From Lingula anatina (Eukaryota > Brachiopoda > Lingulata > Lingulida > Lingulidae), in contig NW_019775880.1 of the NCBI RefSeq assembly GCF_001039355.2, positions 231,844 through 295,843 on the forward strand: a stretch of 64,000 nt of DNA. The letters are read 5' to 3'. The position numbers and the translations under genes were made by a program. The notes under the pieces are model-generated. The model made no database searches, had not been told where the DNA came from, and saw nothing but the letters and a program-made list of their open reading frames with translations. Below are positions 51,278 to 64,000 of the stretch, one piece after another. Position 1 is the stretch's first letter. Each line of letters starts with the position of its first letter.

Positions 51278-54200
51278 CTACAGAAGGGATTCTAAATCAA
51301 ATCCATCCCCAAATGGCTGACTCTGTCCCAGTTGTCCCATCTGCCCCATGCCTGATTGTTGCATGCCAGGTTGTCCCATGCCTTGTCCCATGCCCTGGGG
51401 CCCAGGACCTCTGGGCAGCTGCTGCTGTTGTTGCTGCTGCTGCTGCTGCATTAACAACTGCTGCTGATGTAATCGCTGTTGTTGTGCTTGTTGCTAAAAG
51501 GAAATTGAGCATCTATAAAGGTGTTCCGACTGTTCACTGTCTGACATGAATTAATAAAAGGGGCATCATTATAAGATAAGTTTATTAAATTCTTATAATA
51601 TCAAGCACAGAAGTAACTTGACAAAAGCATTACCACCAAATGACTCAGGAAGTGGCTAATATTGCTGGTACATATTATGTGTACAACTCCCCATTTCTCC
51701 AATAAATCTGTGTTACCTGCTGTTGATTAATGAGAATCTGCTTAAGCTGTGGGTTACTAGGATTCTGTTGTTGTTGCTGCTGCTGCTGTTGTTGCTGCAA
51801 CTGTAATCTCTGTTGCTGTTGTTGAACCTGCTGCAATTGTTGCTGTCTTTGTTGAACTGAAAATGTATTGTACAACTTTATTTAGGTGCTTTGGTAAAAC
51901 AAACCCTTAAGCTTAAAATATAATAAATTGTATTTAAGAGTTAAAAATCACTGTATTAACCAGTTACACAGATAACGCTGAACATTTTCTACAGTTTTTT
52001 ACAATTCCTCTGCTGCTATTCCCTACATCAACTCTTGAATAGGAAAATGACCCAACATGACTAAAATTATGCACCTGAAATATTAATGCTACAGAAATTT
52101 CTTTATATTGAATAAGGTTTAAGTTTATTTTTACAATTTATCCATTTCAAATATTTCTAACACAACATTTAAATTACATTATGCTCATCAATTATACAAT
52201 TTGCATTGTTTTGACACAAATAAATGCACTCATTTAAAATCAACTTCAAAGGATAAAGCGCTATGTTGCAGATGCATCTGAACTTATCTTGGTTAATCCA
52301 GAAATCTTTCCTACTATTTTCAACTCATCTTCTTCAATCTATTCTAATGTTATGTTAACTTAACAACCTATCCTACCCAATGTGTGCTGGGCTCTGGCCT
52401 CATCAATCTGCCTTTGGGTTTGGAACTGCTTCTCCTTGGCCTGTGCTGCAGCTAGCGCCCTCTGGAGCATTGGAATTGTTGACTGGAAATAGACCACAAG
52501 ATGATATTCATAGAAAAAGATTTGGTGTATATTTTATGTGTATGGTATATGTATGTATATTGTGTATAATATTTTCATATACTGTTGACATTGATTTCAA
52601 TCCTTGTTTCAAAACCTGCAAACTCTCTCTCCACAATAATTACAGTAAAAAAACATTTGAAGAATGTTTTAAAAATCCCATAAGCTTACCTATATCACCT
52701 TAAAGAAAATGACCCTTAAATAGAGAGCCAGCAATACAATACTGAGGATCAAAAATCCAAATCCTATATACCTTAAATGTATAAACTAAAAAGTGCACTC
52801 TGATTCTCTGTTTAATTCAATGCCTCAAAACTACAAATAAAATTATTTTCCTCCTTAACCCCTGACCTGCACCCCTCCCCCCACCTCGCTGTATATATAG
52901 CAATTTACCTGAGCTACTGCAAAATTTCCATTAAAAAATCCTTCATACAACAAAATATCTTTTTTCATTAAACTGTCAAACAGATTTTTATAATTTTCTG
53001 TGACTTATCGAAAATAATTTAGGCACTGGCAAAATTTTTAACATGCTAGCAAGCGCCCCACATGTATACTTGGCCACTCTCTACCCTGCCACCTGCATGC
53101 TTACCAGATTGGCCTGGCGCTCTTGATCTGATATAGTAAGCCCTCCGCCTGCCATTCCCATCTGATTCACATTGGACACTTGCTATAAAGAGGACACATT
53201 GGATAAGAGTGAGGATCAATAATATTGGACTATTGAGAGACCACCCTGTTTCAATTTATCAAAATTTGTGGAAATAGTGGAGCTTCATACGTGCAAAGCT
53301 TGTAATATCTAACATGCATAACTTTTGAAGTGCTATAATGATTTCAAAATTAGACAGCTGGGCTGGCAAGTATACAGACAAGCAAAAAAAAAAAAAAAAT
53401 CAGGAAAAAAGTCATGGTAACTATGAATTTTTCATAAAAAACAGAAACACTTTATGAATTTTAACATAGAGAAACATACATTACATCAATATTCCAATAT
53501 ACAAAAGTTTCAAAGTTGATTCCAAGCCAATCCTCAGGTCAATGAAATTAGCCTAAACATTGCAAAATTTTATATGTTAGACGTCTTGAGATTTTGTTAC
53601 AATAATAATTATGCTGAAGAATATTGTCAGACTTCATCACAATAGCATTGATTGTGTAAGAAAATATATTGTGTAATGGGTGTGATCTTACCACAATAGC
53701 ACTGAAATAAGCATGAAGATGGGCCTTATTTTTGTTGTTAAATTGCGTTTTTAAAATCTGATTCGAATTTTACCTTTAGTTACAAAATCTCATGGCAGAT
53801 ATAAATTAAAACAAAAAATTAAGTTTGGTGGTAAATCTATGAATCAATTAAATGTGTCAGACAGTGACAGAGATATGGACAGACAAGTTATCATAATACA
53901 TACAGACACTTAAAGTGTCTGTACATAAAAAAGTCAACCCTTTATAAAATGAACATATTTGTCAGATGGCAACAGTAACAACATAAATAGGATTAGAAAG
54001 CCAAGTTTTGTGGGATTTCTTTCCCTTGAAGTAAGCGCGAAAGACAAATAAATAGAAGTCATAAGTCTACATGAAAAGTACATTGACCAGTATTTGAAAT
54101 TCAAAAAGTAAGTAATTATTACTGTCAATTTATAAAGTCCTCTCACAAATCAAGGCTGGTTAAAGGGCAACTACAATCTTTCAGTCTTAGTGTTCAGTAA

Positions 54201-57200
54201 AATCAGTTAATTTTGATCTTTTGTGCTTTTTTCTCTGATAAAAAAATCAAAAATGACCACAAGCTTTCTTAGCATGCCATTTGGTATACCAATCACAGCA
54301 AAAGCTAGCAAGCTCACAAGCTTTAAACCATATTTAAAATAAATCACCATTAAAACATTTTGTATGGAAGCACTTTTTTGAACATTTTGATTACAACTTC
54401 CAAATAATTCCATGAAAATTAAAGCATTTAAAGAATTGAAAACCAAACAATTTTGGACAACACTGGTGAGATGATTGTTTATACCCATAATGAAAATCTA
54501 TTTTTGGAAGACAACTAACTTTTATGCCAGCATTAAGATGGATACTATTAAGAACTATGCAATAAATGGTACTTAGGCTTCTCTGGCTTAACAAAAGTTA
54601 TGTCTACATTCCTGTTTTCACAAAAGTTATTATATAACCTAGTAATTCGAACTGGACAATTACAGACAAATCACCAAAATAGGTACATATTTATCATATT
54701 GCAATCTTTACTTATCAGGTACATTTGCAGATATCGCACATAAGTACCAGGCACCATGCACCAAACATACATGCATATTCTACGTCAGGTTTGCTTCAAT
54801 AAACCCCAAGGTGATAACTACTGCCTCAATGATTGCAACATAGGGCAAGACTAAACAAACTTCTAGTTCTAAAAGATGGGCATGCACAGTACCTGGAAAC
54901 AGAAAGTTGTCAAACAGAAAGTTGCCCATTTATAGAGAACTGGTTGCATTTTCCATGTTCTTTTTTGCATGCAAGCATACACACTAACACATAATATGTA
55001 ACATTCATACATAATTATTATCTTAAGTATCTGGTAAAATCTTAGTTTTCACAAATTGAGTAGCATTATGAATATTTCATTTAGGTTAATGAGCCCTTAC
55101 AATGTTCTTTAAATTAAAATGTAATAATAAAAACTATAAAAACAAGTTTCTTTTTGTCAAGGTAGGGGTAAAACGAGCTAAATCAAATAAAATCTTGATA
55201 AAGTATACTGTTAAGCTTCACATACATAAAAGCATTCTCATTCCTTGGATACCTGTACAAGTGCAACAAATACAGCAGTACTAGAGTTTTGAAAAGTAAT
55301 TTCTGTAATTCTTTTGATGTTGATTACTTAAAAACCATAGTTAATAGTAAATGGTTTTTAATGAAAGTGAAAAATATGTTCTTTTCAGTAAAATAACATT
55401 TAAAGGTTTTCAAAGAATGAGGTGTATAAAAAAGTATAGGTAATCTTCTAGGACATCTACAGAGCTTGGTCTACTGTGAACCTGTTGGTTTAAATAAATA
55501 TTATGGTTAGGTACAACTACTACTAGGTTTGCCATCTCTACACATTTATCAATAGTCTTAGTAATTTGTTAAACCCATTTCTATTGTTTTCAGATGTGAC
55601 CACTGTTTATAACAAATGACAGGGCTATACATTCTGTAAAGTTGGCAACCCTGCACTAAAGCATATAAACTGATGTTATTGCCTGGGTAAACTCGCATGC
55701 AATGTTCCCAGAGGGTGACAAAAATCAAATATCACACCCTTAAGATAGCATTAACAAATAACCCACCAGCCTAAACAGACAGTGTAGTCCACTAATGGTC
55801 TGTAGACTTCTATAGACTGCCCTGTTGACATGAAGTACAGTAGCAACTGGATTTGGACAAGTGCTTCAAAATATAAATCACCCACGTCAAGTACATACAT
55901 TTTTCATTTACACCCTTCTAGTCAAACACCATCTGGGAATTTGGAGTTTACCACTACAAAATGTGAAAAAGCAAGAAGCATTCTGTAGTAGAAACAATCA
56001 TCATGATAACACTGTAAAATCCAGGCTGATACTGTCCTTTGCTACACACCAGCATCATTCTAGCTGAACCATGCATCACAAATTAAAGATATAAAATAGA
56101 TTCTAAGAAAGTCTTCATACTTGGGGACCCATCATGCCACTGGGCACTGACGGGGGTCCAACTGCAGGGGGTCCAGGCAGAGGTGGCCCACCCATCATGG
56201 TAGCTGGTATCTAAGAGAAGTAAGAAGTTAGATCAACCTGGGGACAATCTAGGTCTGGACACAGGTTAGCATCTTTATCACAAGAGGTTAAAAATATTTT
56301 CTAATATTCATAATTTTAAATTTCAGTTGGAAAAAGAAAAGGGAAACTAATTTTTTCACTCTCCATTGATCTGACTGTGATTTCACAGCTTTTTGGCTAA
56401 TTTATGCCAGCAACACTTAAAAGATGCAACCACAGTTTGTCATCAATTGCGTTACAAGAAATGTTATGAAAACATCTAATCTCATCTCATCCACCATGCA
56501 TAGCAAGACTTGCATATCTCAGGCTACAGTTAATATGCACATTTCATAAAATCAACTCAGTTTTCATTCTGCCACATCCACATCTTGTGCTTACACTCTT
56601 TTATCCCAGACCAAATACTAGTGCATAAATTTCTTGTGTAACAAAAGGTAGAAGTTACAGGGCATTCTTCAATACACAGTGACAGAAAAATACAGCTGAT
56701 ATAAAACAATGTAACTGAATCTTCTGATTAATTACTGATCTATCACCAGAGTTTTACCCAACATCTTAAAACATATTTTTGAATAATTATCATATTTGCA
56801 AATTGGTATCATCATTGATCACAGAGTAAGGCTTTGTTCACATGGAATGTCTATTTTCTAAAAATCTATTTTCTATTCACGCTATCTTATGATCACGGTC
56901 TGTGCCCTGAATATCCCACCGCGTAATTACTGGCAGCGCGAGCCAGTTACTTACAGTTACTTATAGTAAGTGGCTCGCGCTGCCAGTAATTACGCGGTGG
57001 GATATTCAGGGCACAGACCGTGATCATAAGACATACCGCGAATAGAAAATAGAATTTAGAAAATAGACATTGCATGTGAATGAAGCCTAAGTAACAGACA
57101 CAAATTAATACACAGATAATAATAAAAAATAAAATTCAATCTTAATATATAGAATGTCTGGAAAACATCTTACATCAACCATTTGAAATAATGCAATATC

Positions 57201-60200
57201 ACACTAAGTTAGACAGGGTAAGTTTTCAGGAAAGCTGCTGTTTCTCACAACCATTTTGATAAGAATACCAGCAAACAAAAACCTACCATCTTCTCACACA
57301 ATTACCTGGCACTCCTTTGTTTCTCTCTAAGAATATCTACCTTGTGGATAAATGAATTCAGTCTGTCCTCTACACATATACATGTAGTTTAACCATTTGT
57401 AAAAAAAAAATTGTATATTTACCCTTTGTTGTGGTTGCTGTGGTCCAGGGCCTGGCATGGGGCCAGAAGGATTAAACTGATCTGCTTGCCCCATCATCTG
57501 GAATATTGAATGATATGTTTATTTAAACATGTCTGTCTGCCTTCTAGTAATGACATGTTATTTCTATAACACACCATAACAAGAAATCATACAGACAAAC
57601 AAAACTTTATTTTGAAGTTCATAAGTTCATTTAATAATTCTAAATATAAAATTACATTAAGGCAGTACTTGCTGGATGTTCAATAGACTTTCAGCTATTC
57701 CCTTTCAAATCTTATTCCTCCTATAATGCACTCCTTCAAGCACATTAAAAAATCTTGCCTCTTTTGTTCTTGGTGATGTGAGATAATTGTAAAACACATT
57801 TTCTCAAAAAGTAAAAAAAGTAATTATAATAATAATCTGTGAAAATCAGCAAGCAGCTAAAAATTGCAGCATATTAAATAGCTTTGGCATCAATATGTTT
57901 TGAGGTTAAAGAAAAGGACATATTATTGAAAGAGATATAAAAATTATCATAAAACAGGGAATGATTATATCATCTAAGCATGGATTAACACAGGCCATGC
58001 TTTTTAGGCAAAGAGCACTTTGATAAATGCACATAATTAGAATTTAAAATTAAATGAAACAAATGGAAACAATTTCTTCAAATGATTTTACACAAGCCAG
58101 CTAAAAATGACAAATGTACAGACAACCCTAAATAAGGTTTAATATTAAGAAAAAACAGTAGATTGACTAGCTGCACCTACAGCTAAACCCAGTCTAAAGT
58201 TGCCGGAACAGATAAATCCATCTGGAAGCTTTGGCACAAGGGTTTTGTAATAGTTACACCTGATAAACAATGGCAAAATTATCAAAATAAGTACAAAGTT
58301 ATTGGGGGGGGGGGGGGGAGAGGATCATGAAAAAAAAAAGAACATATGTTTAGACTTATCTGATCAAAACCAATTTCAAACTTGACCTGCACCTTTGACC
58401 TGTACCTTTGACCCACAAGTCAAACCACCCACAGCTATGACTAGTGATAAAAGATGACAATGCTTAATACCTAATACAATACCTAAATCATGCAATAAAA
58501 TGGATTTAAAAATCATTTTGTCAAAACACATTCGTATACATAGGATTTATAAACAAAAATTCTGCCAGGGTCACTCATCTTTTGCCTATATAAATTAAGA
58601 CATGAAAGCTGATTAAAATTCTTCATCAAGATTATGACTACTGGGAAATGTAAACAATGGTTTCTACTGTGATGAGGCCTTCAATCAAATTAAGCATGCA
58701 GGATAAAAATCACGAAATTCATTGGCACAGGAAAGCTAATAAAATATGTATTGTATGAATAACTAAAAGCCCCTTTATTCAACTCATAGAGAATATGGCG
58801 TAATAAATTAGTTTCTTAAATGCAAAAATTCAAAAATCAGAATATGAAAATATAGAATCAATTACGAAAAAACATGGGTTTGTGCAGAACAATACTAAGG
58901 GAAGACTGCATTGAAAGATGTCTCTATTTGCATTGGTGGCAAGCAGCAGGCATGCAATTAATGTCAGGATGAAGCCTTACAATACCAAGGGTATACACAG
59001 CCATCCACCTACAGTTTGTACCTGAGACTGTTGTGATTGTGGTTGTTGAGCAACCTGTTGTGATTGCTGCTGAGGTTGCAGCTGTTGTTGTTGTTGTGTT
59101 GTCAGTGTGGCAGCTTGACTGAATTGGCTATTTTGCCCCAACAAGGGCTACATCAAAATAAAAGAAATAAAATTATGTAATCTACATAAGAATGTGGAAT
59201 AGACTTTGTCATCTGTAAGCATATCAACTGATTCAGAGGTTATAACTGACACCAACACTGGAAGTCTAATCTTGTCTCTTTGACATTTCTTTGTCAATCT
59301 TTTTGTTTAACTCTGGATCTTTTAAACCAAATGACATAGCCACAGCCACAACTAATAAATAATAATTTAAAAATTCTAAACTATAAATAAAAATAACTGC
59401 TACAGTTTTAAAAAACACCATTTAAACAATTTTCATAAAAACTTACAATAATACTACTTATTTCATGCAGCTAGTTCCATAAAGAAAATCTACCCCCCTG
59501 CTATTACTAAAATTTAGGTATACTCTTTAAGTACTATCACATACATGTAGAATCTGAATCAACAAAAGGGCACAGCCCAGCCATTCTAGTAAACTTTTTC
59601 AAAAAGCATAATGAAACCATGTGAAGAGCTTGTTACTAACTTGAAATAGATTGTTTTATATGTTTGTGTATCATCCTTTTCATGTGTAGTGTAATCTGTG
59701 CAAGAGGGTTGTATTTCCTATCAAGCTACACTCATTGTATTGACTGATACTATAACAATTAAATCACTAAAAGGGCATTATACAACAAACTAAAGCAAAC
59801 CATTACAAGCTTAACCAGTTATCTATATATTATTGTTGCTTAATTTCATAGAAAGACCCTAGGAGTTAAAAACTTGGAGGGTAGCTTCTACTTACCTGTT
59901 GTGGTGTTTGCATTCCAGGTTGGGATTGTGGAGGCTGCTGCACACCACCAGCCATTTGATTCATCATCTAAAATATATAAGACAGCAAAACATTGTTGTG
60001 GTAATGACTTCAATCTTTTCTTATACAGCATGACCATGCCTAACCCTTAGCAACTTATACCATTAAACAAAAAATTCACATGACATGGTAATTCTAAAAT
60101 AGTAACTCTCACTGTTACAGCATTTTATAAACACATACGCATTATATACTTTTCTCACCTCTGTTACAAGTTTTTCTCTAAAACACTTGACAAACAAACA

Positions 60201-63200
60201 ATAAAAGTAGTCCCTACCCCTCTTTGCTGTAACTGCTGCTGCATCTTCATTTGCTGCATTGTCTTGTGTTTGGTGACAGCAATCTTGATGCCATTGATGA
60301 AACTGTTCTGGTCATTGGGAATCAGTCCCACAAACTTCTTCATCTTTGTACTGTACAATAGGAGCACCACACGAACATCCACTTGAGACATAGTGGGGAA
60401 GTGAATATAGCCAGCCTGAAAGACATTATGGACATTATGGTTATATTGTGAAGTCCAAAACTTCTTTTGATGCAATTATTAATTCCAATACTTGAAACTT
60501 AATATAGGTTTTGATACTTTATCATCATTGGTAATAGTAGTAAAAAAGCATAACCAAGCCAACTTATTAGCAAAGATACATAAATGAATCTATACAATTT
60601 AGCGCAGCTGTCCATCATGTACATCTATCTTTGTAGACATAGAGCAAGTACTAATGAAATTAATAGGATCATATTTGTTCATTTCTAAAGATACAAACTG
60701 AATATACTTTACACCTAATAAATAAATAATAAGCATAATATCAAAATAGCATGTTGTCCACTCACAAAGCCTTGAGAAAGTATTTTGTACAAGCTTTTGA
60801 TTGCCTCTTTGTCTGTGTTTGCAAACTGGAATGAAACTGTTCTGGAATTTCTGAACAAAGACTGGAGGGACTGAAGAATAGCTTGGGGTATCAGCTGCAT
60901 TTGGAGCTTGTTGGGCCATATTGAAGCATTGCTGGAAAAATAAATCATAAATATATAAATATCTACAGCAAGAAGATGGTTGGATATCATTAAATATTAC
61001 ATCTTAAAATCTAAATTGATGCAAAATTTTCATCTTTCAGATGCTTAACTTGAACAATTCATTTCAGACTAAGATCAAATGCAATCTGTACTTTTACAAA
61101 ACACCTATTGAAATCATTAAATCTGTACCGAAATCATAAACTTTCAAATATATTTTAGGAACACCTAATCTATATCACATTTGCTTAAACCTAAAAGGAA
61201 CAGAATGATCAGTTACTGAAAAAAATCAAAATTAAACTCACACTTCTTGCTCCCCTTGAGTGATATAAACTTTACAAGGTAGAGATCTTATAATCTTAGC
61301 ACCAGGATCTGTAGTATTTCCAGTTTTAGTCTTCTCCTGCCACTCCAAAGCACCAGTCCACAGATCTTTGGCTCCAGCTCTTGAAGCAGGGTTATCAAGA
61401 AGGCCTCCCCCTGGGCCCGCCATTAACATATCCAGGGGCTGATTTGCCATTTGCCCCATAGGTACACCAGGCTGGACATTACTCTGCATGGGCATCCGAG
61501 ACTGGGGTGGACCTGGGTTTCTTAGACCACTCTGCATGTTAGGATTCTGATACATCCCCCCTTGTGTCATCATGTCACTCTGAGATGGCCCCATATTGTT
61601 CTGCGCTGGCATCATGTTGTTTTGAGATTGTGCCATCATGTTCTGTTGTGAGACCATCACGTTTTGTGGACCTCCTGGCTGTTGTGGTTGTTGTTGCTGT
61701 TGCTGTGATGTCATCATACCTCCTTGGGTTGACATCATACCTGGTTGAGATATTTGTGAGTTGCCCATGTTCATCTGTGAACTCATTAAATTTGGTTGAG
61801 AAGAGGGCATTATGTTGGACTGTGATGAAGTCATCATCATGTTGCTAGCTTGAGATGACATCAAATTAGATTGTGATGTCATCATATGCTGCTGCTGCTG
61901 TGGTGTCATCATATTTGGCTGTGATGTCATCATGCCAGACTGTCCACCACCAACCATCATGCCTCCTTGCTGGGGTGGTGCCTTCATCCCACCACCTTGA
62001 AAATTCTGATGGGAGGCCTGTGAGCTCATCACTGTCCCCATTCCCGTGGCACTGGTTAGAGATGTGGTGGGCTGGGACTGGGTGGGCAGCTGGCTCTGGT
62101 AAGATGCCATGGGTAAGGGTTGGGAGACAGGGGGCATGTGTAGGCCTGGCTGCTGAGAGAGGGGAGGACCTGGCCCAGGCTGCATGCCTTGTTGTTGTTG
62201 CTGCTGCTGCTGCAGTTGCTGTGTAAACTGGGATGAAGGGCGTACTACAAAATAAGTAAGAATTTTGTGTAGCACTGGCTATATTGGATTTAGGATATTG
62301 AAAAATTGTATTGGAATAAAAATGATGGAAATTATGAAAATAACAAACAGCTAAATGCAGTAGAAACTTTGGTGCAATCACACCTTTTCAGATCTTTAGA
62401 ACAGATAAGTTTTATTTTCTAGCTGCTTATACTGATATCATGTAGCAAATATTCTGATACAACAATTTTAGAGAGCATTAAAGAAAATCATTGACAGTAT
62501 GAAATGTTTGACTAAATTAATTTTTTTCATAATATCCAAATATCACTTAAAATGCCAAAACTCACTATTTCCAGGCTTAGTTTGTTCCAATATCATCTTT
62601 GTCACTTCCTTAGCATTTTGACCCTTCAAAGTTGTGGTCAACTGAAACATAGAAAAGTACCCTCAATAATTTGAAAGAATGGACATAAAAAACAATTCTG
62701 AGGTCCCTTTTAAAAACCTTAGACCTGTTCAACACTGATAAAACCTGGTGGTAACATTCAACAAAGGCCCACTCTCCAATTCTTCAGAGCTGTAAATACC
62801 TTTAACTTATGCACCTAACAAATAATATTCTTAAAGCAAAAACAAGAATGATGCAACAATATAAAACAATTTTCAACATGCTAATTCAATGCTTTTGAGA
62901 CATGTCAAGTGCTGTGCCCTGTCAGTTTCAGGCCTACCTGCTGTGCCTGTGTTGAAGCAAGTACATTTGGTGGGGGATGCCTTTGAAGCCCCATTCCACT
63001 GGCGGCAGATGTAGGTTGAGAAGCTGGCGGTGCAATAGATGTGGGGTGTTGCTGTAGCATTGTTCCTGGTCCTGATGATATATGAGGTGGGCCCGGAGCA
63101 GAAGACGTTTCTAGAAAAAGTAATAAATTAATGGATGACCTTTCTTTCCTACTGCCATGATAAACAGTGCAGTACACATGGATATTTTCTAGCAAAAGTA

Positions 63201-63668
63201 CTAATAACTACAGAAAGCAGAATGAAATACTATTGTAAATTAGTAACCAACTAATATAGCATACATAAACATTTCTGAGCTCACGCTTGATTTTTTTTAC
63301 CAAAATAAACTACAAATAAAAACAGCCAAATCAACAAAATTTCAAATAATTAATAGAATTTAATCAATTTCATTCCCTTTGTCTTAAACTATTTCTCACC
63401 AATACCAAAGTACATGCAAGTGTGAGCTCAGCAGTGGCAGATAGAAGTTAAGTATCTGAAAAAGTATTTAGACACAAAGGAACAGCATGACAACCTAAAA
63501 CCCACCACAGGCTGGATGAATGTCCTTGGCAATAGAAAAAATGAATGAACCACTTACGTGTCTGTGAGATGGGTGATCTGATCTGTGACATAAGCGGTGG
63601 CTGTGAAGTGACAGGCCCTGTGGGTCGAGTAGTTGGTTGTGGAGCAGAAGATTGTGAAACAGAAGCTT
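51278..63668 (-). CDS. MED25: Mediator complex subunit 25 (MED25), C-terminal part, 5' end outside window
   Basis: MED25 is the Mediator subunit that binds activators through its ACID domain. Exons seen: 63668-63558, 63110-62938, 62641-62566, 62244-61242, 60931-60766, 60415-60218, 59967-59896, 59147-59022, 57497-57423, 56210-56121, 53182-53105, 52482-52377, 51856-51717, 51493-51278 (stop TAG), 875 codons with consistent phase. The ACID domain spans DLWTGALEWQEKTK, IIRSLPCKVYITQGEQEV, QMQLIPQAILQSLQSLFRNS, KSLYKILSQGF, AGYIHFPTMSQVDVRVVLLL and KKFVGLIPNDQNSFINGIK. Upstream, the 1-kb exon is a Met/Gln/Ser-rich stretch with repeated MMTSQ-like units; downstream is a long Gln/Pro/Gly-rich tail ending FGDGFDLESLL, comparable to the acidic-hydrophobic end of human MED25. 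The N-terminal von Willebrand A domain must lie beyond 64000. Confidence 0.92.
51420..51460 (-). repeat. CAG/CAA polyglutamine tract in the last MED25 exon
   Basis: A run of CAG with interspersed CAA codons encodes about ten Gln. A second, longer Gln tract is at about 51765-51800 in the preceding exon, and a third at 62190-62220. The mix of CAG and CAA suggests older, interrupted tracts. Confidence 0.85.
53183..56120. other. MED25 intron of about 2.9 kb
   Basis: No exon fits between the phase-0 exons at 56121 and 53182. A small palindrome, TACAGACACT-TAA-AGTGTCTGTA, lies at 53901-53923 and shares its TACAGACAC/GTGTCTGTA arms with the palindrome at 10881-10908. The rest is AT-rich DNA without recognised content. 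Confidence 0.5.
56827..57090. mobile_element. Foldback MITE, about 258 bp, with TAA target duplication
   Basis: GGCTTTGTTCACATGGAATG at 56830 and CATGTGAATGAAGCC ending at 57087 are the ends of a long inverted repeat. The inner arms (CACGGTCTGTGCCCTGAATA, CCCACCGCGTAATTACTGGC, AGCGCGAGCCA) are matched exactly on the other side. It is flanked by TAA on both sides. A 3-bp TWA-type duplication fits PIF/Harbinger-derived MITEs, an inference. It sits in a MED25 intron. Confidence 0.8.
57498..59021. other. MED25 intron with a poly(G) run
   Basis: About 1.5 kb between phase-0 exons. A G-run of about 15 at 58304-58318 and a TTTGACCTGTACCTTTGACC-like tandem word at 58383-58415 are the only notable features. 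No exon seen. Confidence 0.5.
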
Positions 63669-64000
63669 CTGCAAGGTTAACACTTAGTTAAAAATACTCA
63701 CAGACACACATTTATAGTAAGACAAACAGAAAACAAAGGTAACAGTTTCAGATATGTATATGTAGGATTCTCTTGAAAATGATACTTTTGGTGGCTTTGA
63801 GGTCACTGAATGTCTTATGACAAATGTAACTCACATTTGTGTTGCTGCATGAAAAGTTTGGTCACTTTAGCTGTAAAAGTTATCAAACTGTGGTGGATCG
63901 AAGTAAATAGTATGAAATTTGTGTCCAAAAGATGTTTATATGCAACATAACTTTATCTCATTTTTTTCATACTATATCTGAAACAGTTACAAGTAGCAAA
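63669..64000. other. MED25 intron at right window edge
   Basis: No coding segment was recognised; the preceding MED25 exon must lie beyond the window because the exon at 63668 begins with two bases of a split codon. Confidence 0.6.

Noticed and set aside
51297-51549. Ala- and Val-rich frames at the MED25 3' end
   Set aside because: These are other-frame readings of CAG/CAA glutamine repeats.
61866-62381. Long alternative minus-strand frame over the MED25 1-kb exon, and plus-strand frames at 61564 and 61873
   Set aside because: They are shadows of the low-complexity Met/Gln-rich MED25 exon, whose frame is fixed by splice phase and the ACID domain.

Overview
This is a eukaryotic nuclear window from an animal. 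Introns are numerous and short with GT-AG ends, the DNA is AT-rich, small foldback transposons are scattered throughout, and the gene set is conserved in metazoans. The sequence cannot fix the species. The repeat load and apparent high heterozygosity suit a marine invertebrate (lophotrochozoan or invertebrate deuterostome), which is inference only.

Layout: six protein-coding loci alternate strictly in strand. (1) RAD54B-like SNF2 recombination ATPase, +, 2877-10832 with a possible tiny last exon near 14.05 kb. (2) CPSF3/CPSF73, the pre-mRNA 3'-end endonuclease, 14.5-24.0 kb; exons 1 and 10-17 are on the minus strand but exons 2-9 are on the plus strand. (3) Mitochondrial class I release factor of the MTRF1L type, +, 24.5-28.0 kb. 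(4) An unrecognised 430-aa protein with a disordered N-terminus and hydrophobic C-terminus, -, 30.2-35.8 kb. (5) UMP synthase (OPRT-ODC fusion), +, present as one complete copy (36.7-42.7 kb) bracketed by an orphan exon 1 (35.9 kb) and an orphan exon 2-11 set (43.7-48.7 kb). (6) Mediator subunit MED25, -, 51.3 kb to beyond the right edge. Loci 2/3 and 4/5 are head-to-head and probably share promoters; loci 1/2, 3/4 and 5/6 converge. I reconstructed exons by following reading frame and splice phase. Loci 1, 2, 4, 5 and 6 join without a phase conflict; locus 3 also joins, but one exon is unexplained.

The most informative result concerns the assembly. The window has exactly four isolated single Ns (17899, 23232, 36334, 43344), and all four sit at structural discontinuities. 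The piece between the first two carries CPSF3 exons 2-9 in the wrong orientation; flipping it in place gives one continuous 688-aa CPSF3 gene. The piece between the last two is a complete second allele of the UMPS locus inserted into intron 1 of the other allele. Both are best read as scaffolding errors (a flipped contig and an unpurged haplotig), not as biological inversion and tandem duplication.

Other points: the release factor has an unrelated but phase-compatible exon where the conserved segment after GGQ should be, and uses a GC-AG intron. CPSF3 has an in-frame 48-bp duplication of a splice acceptor. There are several foldback elements, some with clean target-site duplications, and a THAP-like transposon fragment in one UMPS allele. 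I found no CRISPR array, prokaryotic operon, rRNA or convincing tRNA, and nothing that amounts to a new multi-gene system.
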